In this document: positions 35,148 to 43,194 of the stretch, one piece after another | How the letters are laid out: every line of letters starts with the position of its first letter | Numbering within the stretch: position 1 is the stretch's first letter | Assembly: GCF_036226465.1 (NCBI RefSeq) | Contig: NZ_CP108476.1 | Coordinates: 620,001-684,000, forward strand | DNA: 64,000 nucleotides | Reading direction: 5' to 3' | Source: Kitasatospora sp. NBC_01250 | GTDB taxonomy: Bacteria > Actinomycetota > Actinomycetes > Streptomycetales > Streptomycetaceae | The notes under the pieces: model-generated | The model's input: the letters and a program-made list of their open reading frames with translations, nothing else | The model's database searches: none | Told to the model about the DNA's origin: nothing | Position numbers and translations under genes: made by a program

Positions 35148-35855
35148 TCACCAGGGCAGCGGACCGGCGGCGTTGCTGAACGTGGCGGTGGGGCCGTCGG
35201 CGCCGATCCGCGCCATCCGCACGATGGCCTCGGCGCCCTGCTCCACGGTCTGGGTTCCGGCGTGGTGGTTCAGGTCGGTGGCGGTGAAGCCCGGGTCGAC
35301 GGCGTTGATCCGCACGTCGCCGTACGCCTTCGCGTACTGGACGGTGAGCATGTTCACCGCGGCCTTGGAGGCCGGGTAGGCGAGGTCCGGGTAGAAGTGC
35401 TCCGGCGCCGCCGGGTCGGCCAGCGCCGCGGTGGCGGACAGGCCGCTGCTGACGTTGACCACGACCGGGTTCGCCGAGCGGCGCAGCAGCGGCAGGAAGG
35501 CGTGCAGCACCCGGACCATGCCGAAGACGTTCGTCTCGAACACGGTCCGCACCAGGTCGGCGGTGACCTCGGCGGGGTCGAGGAAGGCGCCGTCGGGGTG
35601 GCGCGGCTCGATGCCGGCGTTGTTCACCAGCACGTCCAGGCCGCCCGCCGCCGCGATCGTCGTGACCGCGGCGGCGACGGAGGCGTCGTCGGTGATGTCG
35701 ATCTGCACGAAGTGCGCGCCGAGCTCCTCGGCGGCCCGCCGGCCGCGCTCGGGGTCACGGGCCCCGAGGTGGACGGCGTGCCCGGCGGCGATCAGCCGGC
35801 GGGCGGTCTCGTGGCCGAGACCCTTGTTGGCGCCGGTGATGAGTGTGTTCGTCAT
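35148..35855 (-). CDS. Short-chain dehydrogenase/reductase
   Basis: 235-residue Rossmann NAD(P)-dependent oxidoreductase. Motifs: TGANKGLGHETARRL (cofactor loop, residues 7-21), DITD, VLVNNAGIE, NVSSG, and the active-site YPASKAAVNML (Tyr-x-x-x-Lys). ARDPERG after the second strand suggests NADPH preference. It lies 96 bases downstream of the TetX-like monooxygenase on the same strand, so both are probably under the TetR encoded divergently. Substrate unknown. Confidence 0.9.
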   Translation of the reverse strand: MTNTLITGANKGLGHETARRLIAAGHAVHLGARDPERGRRAAEELGAHFVQIDITDDASVAAAVTTIAAAGGLDVLVNNAGIEPRHPDGAFLDPAEVTADLVRTVFETNVFGMVRVLHAFLPLLRRSANPVVVNVSSGLSATAALADPAAPEHFYPDLAYPASKAAVNMLTVQYAKAYGDVRINAVDPGFTATDLNHHAGTQTVEQGAEAIVRMARIGADGPTATFSNAAGPLPW

Positions 35856-35951
35856 GCCTCCAGGGTTGGCCGAGCGGAGGGCATCGGCCAGTGGTCGCGT
35901 TTTCCTGGGAACGGCAGTACCAGGACGGACCGCGACGTCACGAGGGGCCGG

Positions 35952-37109
35952 CTACGCGGCTCCGGTGAGCAGGGCGATCAGGCCGCGGGGTGCGGTGCCG
36001 TCGCCGCAGACGAGCCCGAAGACGTCGACGGCGTCGGCCGCGGCGGCGGCGCTGCGGGGGAACAGGGCCTGCTCGTACGCGCGCAGTGCGGCCTCGGCGT
36101 CGTCGGGATGCGCGGCGATCGCGTTGCCGAGCTCGGCGCCGTCGTACATCGCGAGGTTGGCGCCTTCGCCGGAGGGGGGCATCAGGTGGGCGGCGTCGCC
36201 GAGCAGGGTCACCCCGGGCACGCGGTCCCACCGGTGGTCGAGCGGCAGCGAGTGGATGGGCCGCAGGACCGGCGCGGTCTCACCCGCGGTGATCAGCGCC
36301 GTGAGCTCCGGCGCCCAGCCGTCGAACTCCGCCGCGATCCGCGCGGTGGCAACGGCGGGGTCGGTGAAGTCGATGCAGGCGAACCACTCCTGCGGCTTGT
36401 TGAGGGTGACGTAGGTGTGGAGGGTCCCGCCGCTCTCCCGGTGGGCCTGGATCCCCTTCTCCGGCGCGAGTGCGAACAGCGCCCCGCCGCCGACGGCCTT
36501 CGCGCTGGCCGGGTGCCGGGTGTCGCCGTCGAACAGGTAGGTCTCGACGAAGCAGGTGCCGACGTACGCGGGGGTGGCGTCGGAGAGCAGCGGCCGGACC
36601 CGCGACCACGCGCCGTCCGCACCGACCAGCAGGCTGGTGACGACGGTGCTGCCGTCGGCGAAGGCCACCTCGTGGCGGCCGCCGTCCAGGGCCCGGACAC
36701 CGCTGACCTTGTGGCCCCAGCGGACGGTGCCGACGGGCAGCGAGTCGAGCAGGATCCGTCGCAGCTCGCCGCGCTGCACCTCGGGGCGCCCCCGGGTGCC
36801 GTCGTCGGGTTCGTCGAGCAGCACGGTGCCGTCCGGGTCGAGGACCCGTGTCGCCTCACGGCCTTCCAGGACCAGGGCGCGGAACTCGTCCGTCAGGTCC
36901 GCCGCCCGGAGCGCCGCCTGGCCGTTGTCCTCGTGGATGTCGAGCATTCCGCCCTGCGTGCGGGCGGTCGGCGAGGCCTCCGCTTCGTAGACGGTGGCCG
37001 TGATGCCGTGGACGTGCAGGACGCGGGCGAGGGTCAGCCCGCCGAGGCCGGCGCCGATGATCGTGACGTGCGGGGTCGTGACCTGCGGGGTGGTGACCTG
37101 CGGGGTCAT
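35952..37109 (-). CDS. TetX-like FAD-dependent monooxygenase
   Basis: 385-residue group A flavin monooxygenase. The FAD motif VTIIGAGLGGLTLARVLHVHG starts near residue 14; TQGGMLDIHEDNGQAALRAADL resembles the TetX-like family; LLVGADGAWSRVRPLL is the middle motif; and GVTLLGDAAHLMPPSGEGANLAMYDGAELG is the late FAD motif with GEGAN as in TetX. Related enzymes hydroxylate and inactivate tetracyclines, but many family members have other substrates, so resistance is only a possibility. Start 37109 has GGGAG six bases upstream. Three TGGAAC-type palindromes separate it from a divergent TetR gene. Confidence 0.87.
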   Translation of the reverse strand: MTPQVTTPQVTTPHVTIIGAGLGGLTLARVLHVHGITATVYEAEASPTARTQGGMLDIHEDNGQAALRAADLTDEFRALVLEGREATRVLDPDGTVLLDEPDDGTRGRPEVQRGELRRILLDSLPVGTVRWGHKVSGVRALDGGRHEVAFADGSTVVTSLLVGADGAWSRVRPLLSDATPAYVGTCFVETYLFDGDTRHPASAKAVGGGALFALAPEKGIQAHRESGGTLHTYVTLNKPQEWFACIDFTDPAVATARIAAEFDGWAPELTALITAGETAPVLRPIHSLPLDHRWDRVPGVTLLGDAAHLMPPSGEGANLAMYDGAELGNAIAAHPDDAEAALRAYEQALFPRSAAAAADAVDVFGLVCGDGTAPRGLIALLTGAA

Positions 37110-37124
37110 GGGGGCTCCCATCTT

Positions 37125-37190
37125 TGGAATGCTGTTCCACAATCAGCCTGGAGCGGCGTTCCAGAGATGTCAAGCTGGAACAATGTTCCA
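37125..37190. promoter_or_regulatory. Three TetR-type operators (TGGAAC-N3-GTTCCA)
   Basis: Fifteen-base palindromes stand at 37125-37139 (TGGAATGCTGTTCCA), 37149-37163 (TGGAGCGGCGTTCCA) and 37176-37190 (TGGAACAATGTTCCA, perfect). They fill the gap between the divergent monooxygenase and tetR genes, spaced 24 and 27 bases centre to centre. Likely bound by the TetR at 37212 to control both directions. Confidence 0.8.
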
Positions 37191-37211
37191 GAGCTGTGCC
37201 AGGATGTCCTG

Positions 37212-37913
37212 GTGGCCACCAGAACGCGTCGCCCGGAGCGACGAGAGAACCCGCTCACCCGCGAGCGCATCGTCGGCGCCGCGGTCGAGCTGCTCGACGC
37301 GGCCGGCGAGGGCGGGCTGACCTTCCGCGCGCTGACCGAGCGCCTCGCCACCGGCCCCGGGGCGATCTACTGGCACGTGGCGAACAAGGGCGAGCTGCTC
37401 GACGCCGCGACCGACGCCGTCGTCACCGTGGCACTGGCCACGGCGCCCACCGGGCCCACTGGGCCCACGCAGTCGCCGCAGGAGAAGATCCACGCCGTCG
37501 CACTCGGCCTCTTCGACGCGATCGACGAACACCCTTGGCTCGCCACCCAGTTGGCCACCCAGTTCTCCCGCAGCCCCGCGCAGTCGGTGGCGCCGCGGAT
37601 CTTCGAGAGCATCGGCCGCCAGGTCAGTGCGCTGGGCGTGCCCGCGGGCAGCCGGTTCACGGCGACCTCCGCCCTGATGCACTACATCCTCGGCGCCGCC
37701 GGCCAGAACGCCGCGAACGGCCGCGTTCTCGGGCCCAGCGCGGACCGCAGCGCGTTCCTCGACGCCGCATCCGAGGCGTGGAAGAAGCTCGACCCCGAGG
37801 AGTACCCGTTCACCCGGGCCGTCGCGGACGAGCTGCGCGAGCACGACGACCGCGAGCAGTTCCTCGCCGGGATCACCCTCATCCTCACCGGTATCACCCT
37901 TCGGATCACCTGA
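37212..37913 (+). CDS. TetR-family repressor (TetR class C-domain)
   Basis: 233 residues. HTH at the N-terminus: NPLTRERIVGAAVELLDAAGEGGLTFRALTERLATGPGAIYWHVANKGELLDAATDAV; the YWHV variant is typical of TetR-class regulators rather than AcrR-like ones. The C-terminal ligand domain is helical, with FDAIDEHPWLATQLATQ. GTG 37212 is preferred because AGGA lies seven bases upstream. It is divergent from the TetX-like monooxygenase/SDR pair, with three matching operators between them, so it very likely represses that pair and itself until a small-molecule inducer binds. Confidence 0.9.
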   Translation: MATRTRRPERRENPLTRERIVGAAVELLDAAGEGGLTFRALTERLATGPGAIYWHVANKGELLDAATDAVVTVALATAPTGPTGPTQSPQEKIHAVALGLFDAIDEHPWLATQLATQFSRSPAQSVAPRIFESIGRQVSALGVPAGSRFTATSALMHYILGAAGQNAANGRVLGPSADRSAFLDAASEAWKKLDPEEYPFTRAVADELREHDDREQFLAGITLILTGITLRIT

Positions 37914-37993
37914 GCCTTCAAGTGCGGGCGGGGGACGGCGGCGGCGCCGAGCAGCCCGTGCCACCCGCGACAGGGGGCTGATACGCTCTCGAA

Positions 37994-38491
37994 ATGACCA
38001 CCTCCGACCAGGCGCCGCAGGCGGACGAGCCCGCCGAGCCGTGGCTCAGCCCGGCCGAACTGGACTCCTGGATGTCGGTGGTGCGCCTGATCACCCGCCT
38101 GCCCTGGGCCATCGATGCCCAGCTGCAGCGCGACGCCGAGCTGAGCATGGTCGAGTACATGACGCTGGCGATGCTCTCCGACGCCCCCGAGCTGACCCTG
38201 CGGATGAGCACGCTGGCCGAGCACACCAGCACCTCGCTGTCCCGGCTGTCGCACCTGGTCAAGCGCCTGGAGGGCCGCGGCTACGTCCGCCGCGAACCGG
38301 ACCCGGCGGACGGCCGGTTCACCAACGCCATCCTGCTGCCCGCCGGGCTGGGCAAGCTGGAGTCGGCCGCGCCCGGTCACGTCGCCCACGTCCGCCGCCT
38401 CGTGGTGGACAACCTGTCCGGCGAACGCCTGCGCCGCCTCGGCCAGGACGCCGAGCGCATCCTGCAGCGCATCGACTCCCCCGCGCGCTGA
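37994..38491 (+). CDS. MarR-family regulator
   Basis: 165 residues. Winged helix: DAELSMVEYMTLAMLSDAPELTLRMSTLAEHTSTSLSRLSHLVKRLEGRGYVRREPDPADGRFTNAILLPAG, with recognition helix STSLSRLSHLVKRL and wing DPADGRFTNA. TACGCT at 37982-37987 lies six bases before the ATG, so the message is probably leaderless. The palindrome at 38547-38562, just ahead of the SnoaL-like gene downstream, is the likely target. Confidence 0.9.
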   Translation: MTTSDQAPQADEPAEPWLSPAELDSWMSVVRLITRLPWAIDAQLQRDAELSMVEYMTLAMLSDAPELTLRMSTLAEHTSTSLSRLSHLVKRLEGRGYVRREPDPADGRFTNAILLPAGLGKLESAAPGHVAHVRRLVVDNLSGERLRRLGQDAERILQRIDSPAR

Positions 38492-38546
38492 CCGCCGCGA
38501 GCGGCTCGATTCATCCAGTCCTTCCTGGCTCTTGCGCGCAGCCATG

Positions 38547-38562
38547 ACTTGAAGGTTAAAGT
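38547..38562. promoter_or_regulatory. MarR-type operator before the SnoaL-like gene
   Basis: ACTTGAAGGTTAAAGT has the symmetric pattern ACTTNAANNTTNAAGT, typical of MarR-family sites. It lies between marR (end 38491) and the SnoaL-like gene (start 38644), so it could control the latter in response to a ligand. Confidence 0.6.
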
Positions 38563-38643
38563 GAATACCAGAAGGGCGCCGCCCCTTCGGGGCCATCGGC
38601 GCCACCTCGCCGCCACTGCGCGGCCGGGACCAGGAGGACCGAG

Positions 38644-39063
38644 ATGTCACTGGACAACGAGAAGATCATCCGCCACGCCTACCAGGCCGCCGAGGACAAG
38701 GACGTCGCCGGCTGGGTCGCGGCCTTCACCGAGGACGGGACCTTCACCGACGAGTCCATCCCGTTCACCTACCAGGGCGCGGCGGAGCTGGGCAAGACCG
38801 TCGAGGTCTACGCGAAGGCGTTCCCCGACATGCACCGCGAGCTCGGCCGGTTCTACGTGGTCGACAACGTGGTCGTCGTCCAGCTGCGCCTGCAGGGCAC
38901 CCACCTCGGCCCGCTCGAACTGCCCTCGGGCACCGTCCCGCCCACCGGCAAGCGCATGGACGCCCCGTGCTGCGACGTGTTCGAGCTGGTCGACGGCAAG
39001 ATCAAGCGCTTCGACTGCTACGCGGAGGGCTCCGTCATCGCCGCCCAGCTCGGCCTGGCCTGA
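38644..39063 (+). CDS. SnoaL-like / ester cyclase-family protein
   Basis: 139-residue NTF2-fold protein with IIRHAYQAAEDKDVAGWVAAFTEDGTFTDESIPFTYQGAAELGKTVEVYAKAFPDMHRELGRFYVVDNVVVVQLRLQGTH, followed by KRMDAPCCDVFELVDGKIKRFDCYAE, a typical SnoaL-like layout. Members cyclise or isomerise polyketide-like substrates, or just bind small hydrophobics; no specific reaction can be assigned. GGAGGACCGAG precedes the ATG. Controlled, probably, by the MarR encoded upstream through the palindrome at 38547. Confidence 0.8.
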   Translation: MSLDNEKIIRHAYQAAEDKDVAGWVAAFTEDGTFTDESIPFTYQGAAELGKTVEVYAKAFPDMHRELGRFYVVDNVVVVQLRLQGTHLGPLELPSGTVPPTGKRMDAPCCDVFELVDGKIKRFDCYAEGSVIAAQLGLA

Positions 39064-39109
39064 GCGGCGCCGCCGGCGGACTGAGCCACGCCTGCGGGCC
39101 GAGCTGCGG

Positions 39110-39997
39110 CTACTGCCCGTGGGCGGCGAGGAACCGCAGCAGGTGGGCGTTGACCAGGTCCGGCTGCTCCAGGTTGAGTCCGTGGCCGGCCCGTTGCACG
39201 ATCTCGGCCCGGACTCCCGGGATCAGCGCGCTGACCCGCTCCAGCACCTGGCGCGGGCGGACCAGGGCGCTGCGGCTGCCGAGCAGGACGAGGGCGGGCA
39301 GCTTGATGGAGCTCAGCTCCTCGTCGGTGAAGGGCCTGGCCGCCGGGCGGGTGTTCGGCTTGTAGGAGCGCATCCCCAGCATCAGGGGCGCGATCATCTC
39401 GGGCGGCGAGCTGAGTGCGGGGTTGGCGAGCAGCCGTCCCAGCCTCGCACGCAGCGGCCTCGGGGCGAGCAGGCCGAGGAGACCGCCGATCATGTGCGCG
39501 TAGAACCGGGCGGGCACCTTTTCGATGCCGCCCGGGTCGAGCGCCGCGACCGACGCGAGGCGCTCGGGCGCGTGGATGGCCTGGTTGAGGGCCAGCCAGC
39601 CGCCGTAGGAGAGGCCGGCCAGGTGGATCCGCTCCAGACCGAGAGCCGCGAAGACCTCGCCCAGCCAGGCGGCGTTCTCCTCGGATCCGACGGCGACCAC
39701 CCGCTGGACACTGCGGCCGGGGTCGTCCAAGGTGTCGATCGCATAGACGGGATGGTGCTCCCCCAGAGCGGCGATCTGGGGGTACCAGTTGGACGCGTGA
39801 CCGGCGTGGCCGTGCAGCAGCACGATCGGCTCGCCGGTCCGCGACCCGTAGTGGTGGACGCGGACCGTGCCGTAGGCGGTCTCGACATCGAGCTCCCGAC
39901 GAGGGTCCGGCCACAGGTCCATCGCGCGGTCATATGCCGCAAGGTACTTGGTCCGCGCTTCCTCGCTGACGAAGCGTCCGACGCTCGTCCTGGTCAT
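39110..39997 (-). CDS. Alpha/beta-fold hydrolase
   Basis: 295 residues. Features: IVLLHGHAGHASNWYPQ (oxyanion turn), nucleophile elbow HLAGLSYGGWLALNQAI (GLSYG), acid segment LVLLGSRSALVRP and catalytic His in VQRAGHGLNLEQPD. The 40-residue lead-in resembles carboxylesterase-like hydrolases. Start 39997 has GGGGAGGG upstream. It diverges from a TetR gene with an 18-base operator between them, so it is probably a TetR-controlled esterase acting on a specific small molecule. Confidence 0.85.
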   Translation of the reverse strand: MTRTSVGRFVSEEARTKYLAAYDRAMDLWPDPRRELDVETAYGTVRVHHYGSRTGEPIVLLHGHAGHASNWYPQIAALGEHHPVYAIDTLDDPGRSVQRVVAVGSEENAAWLGEVFAALGLERIHLAGLSYGGWLALNQAIHAPERLASVAALDPGGIEKVPARFYAHMIGGLLGLLAPRPLRARLGRLLANPALSSPPEMIAPLMLGMRSYKPNTRPAARPFTDEELSSIKLPALVLLGSRSALVRPRQVLERVSALIPGVRAEIVQRAGHGLNLEQPDLVNAHLLRFLAAHGQ

Positions 39998-40031
39998 GGC
40001 CCCTCCCCTGGCACCGAACAGCCAACTTTTG

Positions 40032-40049
40032 ATGGTATGTTTGTACCAT
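40032..40049. promoter_or_regulatory. ATGGTA-N6-TACCAT operator
   Basis: A perfect 6+6 inverted repeat in the AT-rich 84-base gap between the alpha/beta hydrolase (minus) and tetR (plus). It is well placed for the TetR product to repress both genes. Confidence 0.7.
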
Positions 40050-40081
40050 AAAAATATTCGAGGGGAATCCCGGAGAATCCG

Positions 40082-40720
40082 ATGCCGAAGCTGGTCGACC
40101 ACGAGGAGCGCCGAGCCCACATCATCGACGCGCTGCTCCGCACCGCGGCAGAGAGCGGACTGCACGCCGTCACCCTGCGGTCCGTCGCGACCGAGGCGGG
40201 CGTCTCGGTGCGGCTCGTGCAGTACTACTTCGACACCAAGGAGCAGCTGCTCCTCGCCGCGCTCACCCGCCTGGCCGTGCGCATGGGCGAGCGGGTCCGC
40301 GACCGGGTCCGGGCGGCCGGATCATCGACGGCCCCGCGCGACATCGTCGAAGCGGTCCTGCTCGAAGCCGTACCGACCGACGCGGAAGGCCGGACCTTCC
40401 ACCTCGTCTACACGGCGTACGCGGTGCTCTCCGTCACCGACCCCGCCCTCGCGGGCCAGTCGTTCCTCGCGGCGCCAGACGAGATGGAGGACTTCCTGAT
40501 CGGCCAACTCACCGCCGCCCAGCGGGCCGGTGACACCGACCCTCGCCTGGACGCGCGCCAGGAGGCCGTGGTCCTGCTGGCCGCCTCCGCCGGCCTCGGC
40601 CTCAGCGTCCTGCTCGGGCAGCGCACGGCGAACGACGCCGTTGCCGTCCTGCAGTACCACCTCGGCCGGCTGTTCCCCGGCGCGAGGACCTCCGCCGGTC
40701 ACCGCGGAGCAGCCGGCTGA
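40082..40720 (+). CDS. TetR-family repressor
   Basis: 212 residues with an N-terminal HTH: EERRAHIIDALLRTAAESGLHAVTLRSVATEAGVSVRLVQYYFDTKEQLLLAALTRLA (helix pair VATEAGVSVRLVQYYF). The rest is helical, including EAVVLLAASAGLGLSVLLGQR, as in BetI/AcrR-like regulators. It probably controls the divergent hydrolase and itself via the site at 40032-40049. A long stem-loop follows. Confidence 0.9.
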   Translation: MPKLVDHEERRAHIIDALLRTAAESGLHAVTLRSVATEAGVSVRLVQYYFDTKEQLLLAALTRLAVRMGERVRDRVRAAGSSTAPRDIVEAVLLEAVPTDAEGRTFHLVYTAYAVLSVTDPALAGQSFLAAPDEMEDFLIGQLTAAQRAGDTDPRLDARQEAVVLLAASAGLGLSVLLGQRTANDAVAVLQYHLGRLFPGARTSAGHRGAAG

Positions 40721-40762
40721 CGGAACGCCGGTCCACCCGGCCACCGGCGGTTGCCCTCGGAG

Positions 40763-40822
40763 CGCACATGACGGTGGCGGGCCACCACCGCGAGGGTGGT
40801 GGGCCCGCCACCGTCATGTGCG
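40763..40822. terminator. Long bidirectional stem-loop
   Basis: Arms of about 27 bases (40763-40789 and 40795-40822) pair with one bulge around a 5-base loop. It lies between the end of tetR and the end of the convergent PRC-barrel gene, so it can terminate both. Confidence 0.75.
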
Positions 40823-40830
40823 GCCGGTGG

Positions 40831-41196
40831 TCAGACGATCGGACCACCGTAGAACCGGGCGTAGTAGTCGCCGTACTTCTCGCGGTAGCCGGTGTCCACG
40901 TCATGAGCGCCCGGGTCGAACTCGGGGCCGGCCTTGATCTCGTGCTTGCTGCGGTCCACATAGACCTTCTTGTCCTCTTCGTCGACCCGCAGGACGGTGC
41001 CGGCGGGGAGCAGGACGCGATTGCCGAAGATCCACGGGCCGGTGTCCACCACCAGGAAGGCGGCACCAACCGCCCCGGAGTGCTTGTCGATCCTGCCGAT
41101 GTGACCGTCCGTGGCCTCGACGTGGTAGCCGGTCAGATCCGCGCCGGGAGCGTACCCGGCGGTGGTGCGGTAGGCCCAGATGTCGATGGCGCTCAT
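40831..41196 (-). CDS. PRC-barrel domain protein
   Basis: 121 residues. The PRC-barrel core reads LTGYHVEATDGHIGRIDKHSGAVGAAFLVVDTGPWIFGNRVLLPAGTVLRVDEEDKKVYVDRSKHEIKAGPEFD, a beta-barrel found in RimM, photosynthetic reaction-centre H subunits and many small stress proteins of actinobacteria. The C-terminus is Tyr/Asp-rich (GYREKYGDYYARFYGG). Probable cytoplasmic adaptor; specific partner unknown. It heads a set of small stress- or envelope-type genes. Confidence 0.85.
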   Translation of the reverse strand: MSAIDIWAYRTTAGYAPGADLTGYHVEATDGHIGRIDKHSGAVGAAFLVVDTGPWIFGNRVLLPAGTVLRVDEEDKKVYVDRSKHEIKAGPEFDPGAHDVDTGYREKYGDYYARFYGGPIV

Positions 41197-41292
41197 GGGG
41201 TCTCCCTCTCATGTCATGAGGCGGTGCCTGGTCCGGTTCGCCGGACCGGCCTTCCGTCCTACGGCGTCCGGCCCGGCTGCCGGCGGGACGGA

Positions 41293-41463
41293 TCACCAGC
41301 GGTACCAGCGGCCCCGACTGCCCGATGCACCGGTCCCGCGGGCGACGAAGCCCAGCAGCCACACCACCAGCAGCACGATGGCGACCCACCAGAGGATCTT
41401 CACGGCGAACCCGATGCCGAACAGGAGAAGCGTCAGAAGCAGCACGAGCAGAAGAGGAACCAT
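41293..41463 (-). CDS. Small hydrophobic membrane peptide
   Basis: 56 residues: two closely spaced hydrophobic helices (LLLVLLLTLLLFGIGFAVKI and WWVAIVLLVVWLLGFVA) followed by a short basic/aromatic tail (SGSRGRWYRW). GGAGGTG lies well placed before the ATG. Such peptides are common beside PRC-barrel and stress genes in Streptomyces; the role is unknown, and a membrane-stress function is a guess. Confidence 0.7.
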   Translation of the reverse strand: MVPLLLVLLLTLLLFGIGFAVKILWWVAIVLLVVWLLGFVARGTGASGSRGRWYRW

Positions 41464-41643
41464 GGTGAAACACCTCCGAGTTGGTGACGACCATCGCCTG
41501 CCCGGGTTTCGGTCGGGCATTCCTGGCAGCCTGCGCATGACGTGCCGTCAGCTCACCCGCCGGGCGCGTGACGGACGCGGGTGTCGGACGGCGGATCGCG
41601 GGCATCCGCAGTCTGGTCCCTACCGACGAGGAGTGAGAGAGCA

Positions 41644-41871
41644 ATGGGTATCGGAGGCTGCATTCTGCTGTTCGCGCTGGGTGCCGTGCTGGCGTTCGGG
41701 GTCGACTGGCACATGTCCGGGGTGGACGTGCCCGTGGTGGGCTGGGTCCTGATGGCCGCCGGACTGCTCGGCCTGGTCGTCTACGGAAGCGTGTACCGGC
41801 GCAGGCGCTTCGTGGGGCGCGCGGGAGCGGACGAGGTGGTCGAGGAGCGGCGCTACTACGACGAGCCCTGA
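41644..41871 (+). CDS. DUF6458-like two-helix membrane protein
   Basis: 75 residues: MGIGGCILLFALGAVLAFGV, a short loop WHMSGVDVP, VVGWVLMAAGLLGLVVYGSVY, then a basic and acidic cytoplasmic tail with RRRR and EERRYYDEP. The GIG...W...V...GW.L...G pattern matches the DUF6458 type. GAGGAG is upstream of the ATG. Function unknown. Confidence 0.75.
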   Translation: MGIGGCILLFALGAVLAFGVDWHMSGVDVPVVGWVLMAAGLLGLVVYGSVYRRRRFVGRAGADEVVEERRYYDEP

Positions 41872-42022
41872 GCCGGGGCCCGGGCCTGCAGCCCGCAACC
41901 CGACCGGACGCCCGGAGGGCTGAACGCCCGGATGCCCGGGTGCATACGGCGCCGGGGGCGGGGCAGGCGAGCGACAGGGCGGTTGTCAGGACCGGCGGCC
42001 GCAGACTCGTGGAGGAGGAGAA

Positions 42023-42454
42023 ATGACTCGGATCGAGGAGTCCGTCGAGGTCAACGCGCCGCTGCCCGAGGTGTACGCGCAGTGGAACAGGTTCGAGGAG
42101 TTCCCGCGCTTCATGCGCGGCGTGGTGAGCGCCCACCGCGCCGGCCCGGGAGCCAGCACCTGGGTGGTCGACACCGCCGGCGGTCGGCGGGAGTTCGAGG
42201 CGCACACCACCGAGGTCGAGACGGACCGTCGCGTGGCCTGGAGCTCGGAGGCCGGCTCGTCCCGGGAGACCGGGGTGGTGACGTTCCATCGGATCGACCA
42301 GTCGACCACCCGGCTGATGCTGCAACTGGACATCGAGGCGCACGGCGTACGTGAACGCGTCGCCGAAGCGCTCGGCTTCGTCGACCGGCGGGTGATCGAC
42401 GACCTGCACGACTTCAAGAAACACGTCGAGGAACACCACGACCGGGCGGCCTGA
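42023..42454 (+). CDS. SRPBCC (START-like) ligand-binding protein
   Basis: 143 residues with a polyketide cyclase/dehydrase-like helix-grip fold: RIEESVEVNAPLPEVYAQWNRFEEFPRFMRGVVSAHR at the N-terminus, AWSSEAGSSRETGVVTFHRIDQSTTRLMLQLDIEAHG, and a C-terminal helix LHDFKKHVEEH. No signal peptide. GGAGGAG precedes the ATG. Binding of a lipid or other hydrophobic ligand is expected; no enzymatic residues can be named. It belongs to the run of small stress-type genes. Confidence 0.82.
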   Translation: MTRIEESVEVNAPLPEVYAQWNRFEEFPRFMRGVVSAHRAGPGASTWVVDTAGGRREFEAHTTEVETDRRVAWSSEAGSSRETGVVTFHRIDQSTTRLMLQLDIEAHGVRERVAEALGFVDRRVIDDLHDFKKHVEEHHDRAA

Positions 42455-42493
42455 TCACCGCGAACCCGATCAAGGCAAGGGAGCGTGAGATCC

Positions 42494-43108
42494 ATGTACG
42501 CGGCACTGCTCTGCATGGCCGTTCTGCTCATCACGGCGGGCGTGGCCCTGGCCATTCCGCGGATGCGAACCAGCCGGCTGCGAACCCGCTTCGGCTCCGA
42601 GTACGACCGTGAACTCGCCCGCAACGGCGGCGCCGTGAGCCGGACGGAGGACGAGTTGGAGCAGCGGCTGGCCCGGCACCGCCGGCTGCCGATCACCGCG
42701 CCCGGCCCGGCCGAGCGGGAACTGGCGCTGGACGAGTTCCGCGGCCTCCAGGTGCTCTTCGTGGCGGATCCGCCGCGCGCGGTCGAGGAGATGCACCAGC
42801 TGGTGACCGACCTGGTCGACCGGGCCGGCTACCCGCGCGAGCAGCGGGAGGAAGCCCTCTCCGTGGACTTCGCCCGGCAGCTGGCCGCCTACCGTTCCGC
42901 ACTCGCCACGGTGGAGCGCACCCGGGCCCGTCAGGTCACCACCGAGGAACTGCGCGGCGCGCTGCTCGGGCTGCGCGGGCTGGGTCTGGCGGTGGTCCTG
43001 CACGAGCCGGCCCGCGGTCCGCGGGAGACGACCGTGCGGGGCCGCCCCGGCCGCCCCTGGAGCACCCGCGGGCCGGTGACCACCGGCGGCCGGGCGCGCA
43101 GGGCCTGA
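42494..43108 (+). CDS. Membrane-anchored protein with a duplicated small helical domain
   Basis: 204 residues. An N-terminal membrane helix (AALLCMAVLLITAGVALAI) leads into a cytoplasmic helical domain: ALDEFRGLQVLFVADPPRAVEEMHQLVTDLVDRAGYPREQREEALSVDFARQLAAYRSALATV. The tail is Arg/Gly/Pro-rich. The domain resembles that of the next gene (WTALRAGFVDDPRAAVRRADELS...), so the two are paralogues. ATG 42494 is used; a GTG at 42485 is also possible. No named family is recognised. Probably same transcript as 42023 and 43195. Confidence 0.6.
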   Translation: MYAALLCMAVLLITAGVALAIPRMRTSRLRTRFGSEYDRELARNGGAVSRTEDELEQRLARHRRLPITAPGPAERELALDEFRGLQVLFVADPPRAVEEMHQLVTDLVDRAGYPREQREEALSVDFARQLAAYRSALATVERTRARQVTTEELRGALLGLRGLGLAVVLHEPARGPRETTVRGRPGRPWSTRGPVTTGGRARRA

Positions 43109-43194
43109 GCGGACCGCGGGTCAGCCCCCGGACGCCGCCCCGGGCGCCGGCCCCGGACGAACAGCGTCGCAGACGAGAACCAGGAGGAGCAGTC

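Noticed and set aside
34671..37211. Very long plus-strand open frame leading into the TetR gene
   Set aside because: It runs antisense to the trypco2-like, SDR and monooxygenase genes; only the part from GTG 37212 shows a real protein with a ribosome site.
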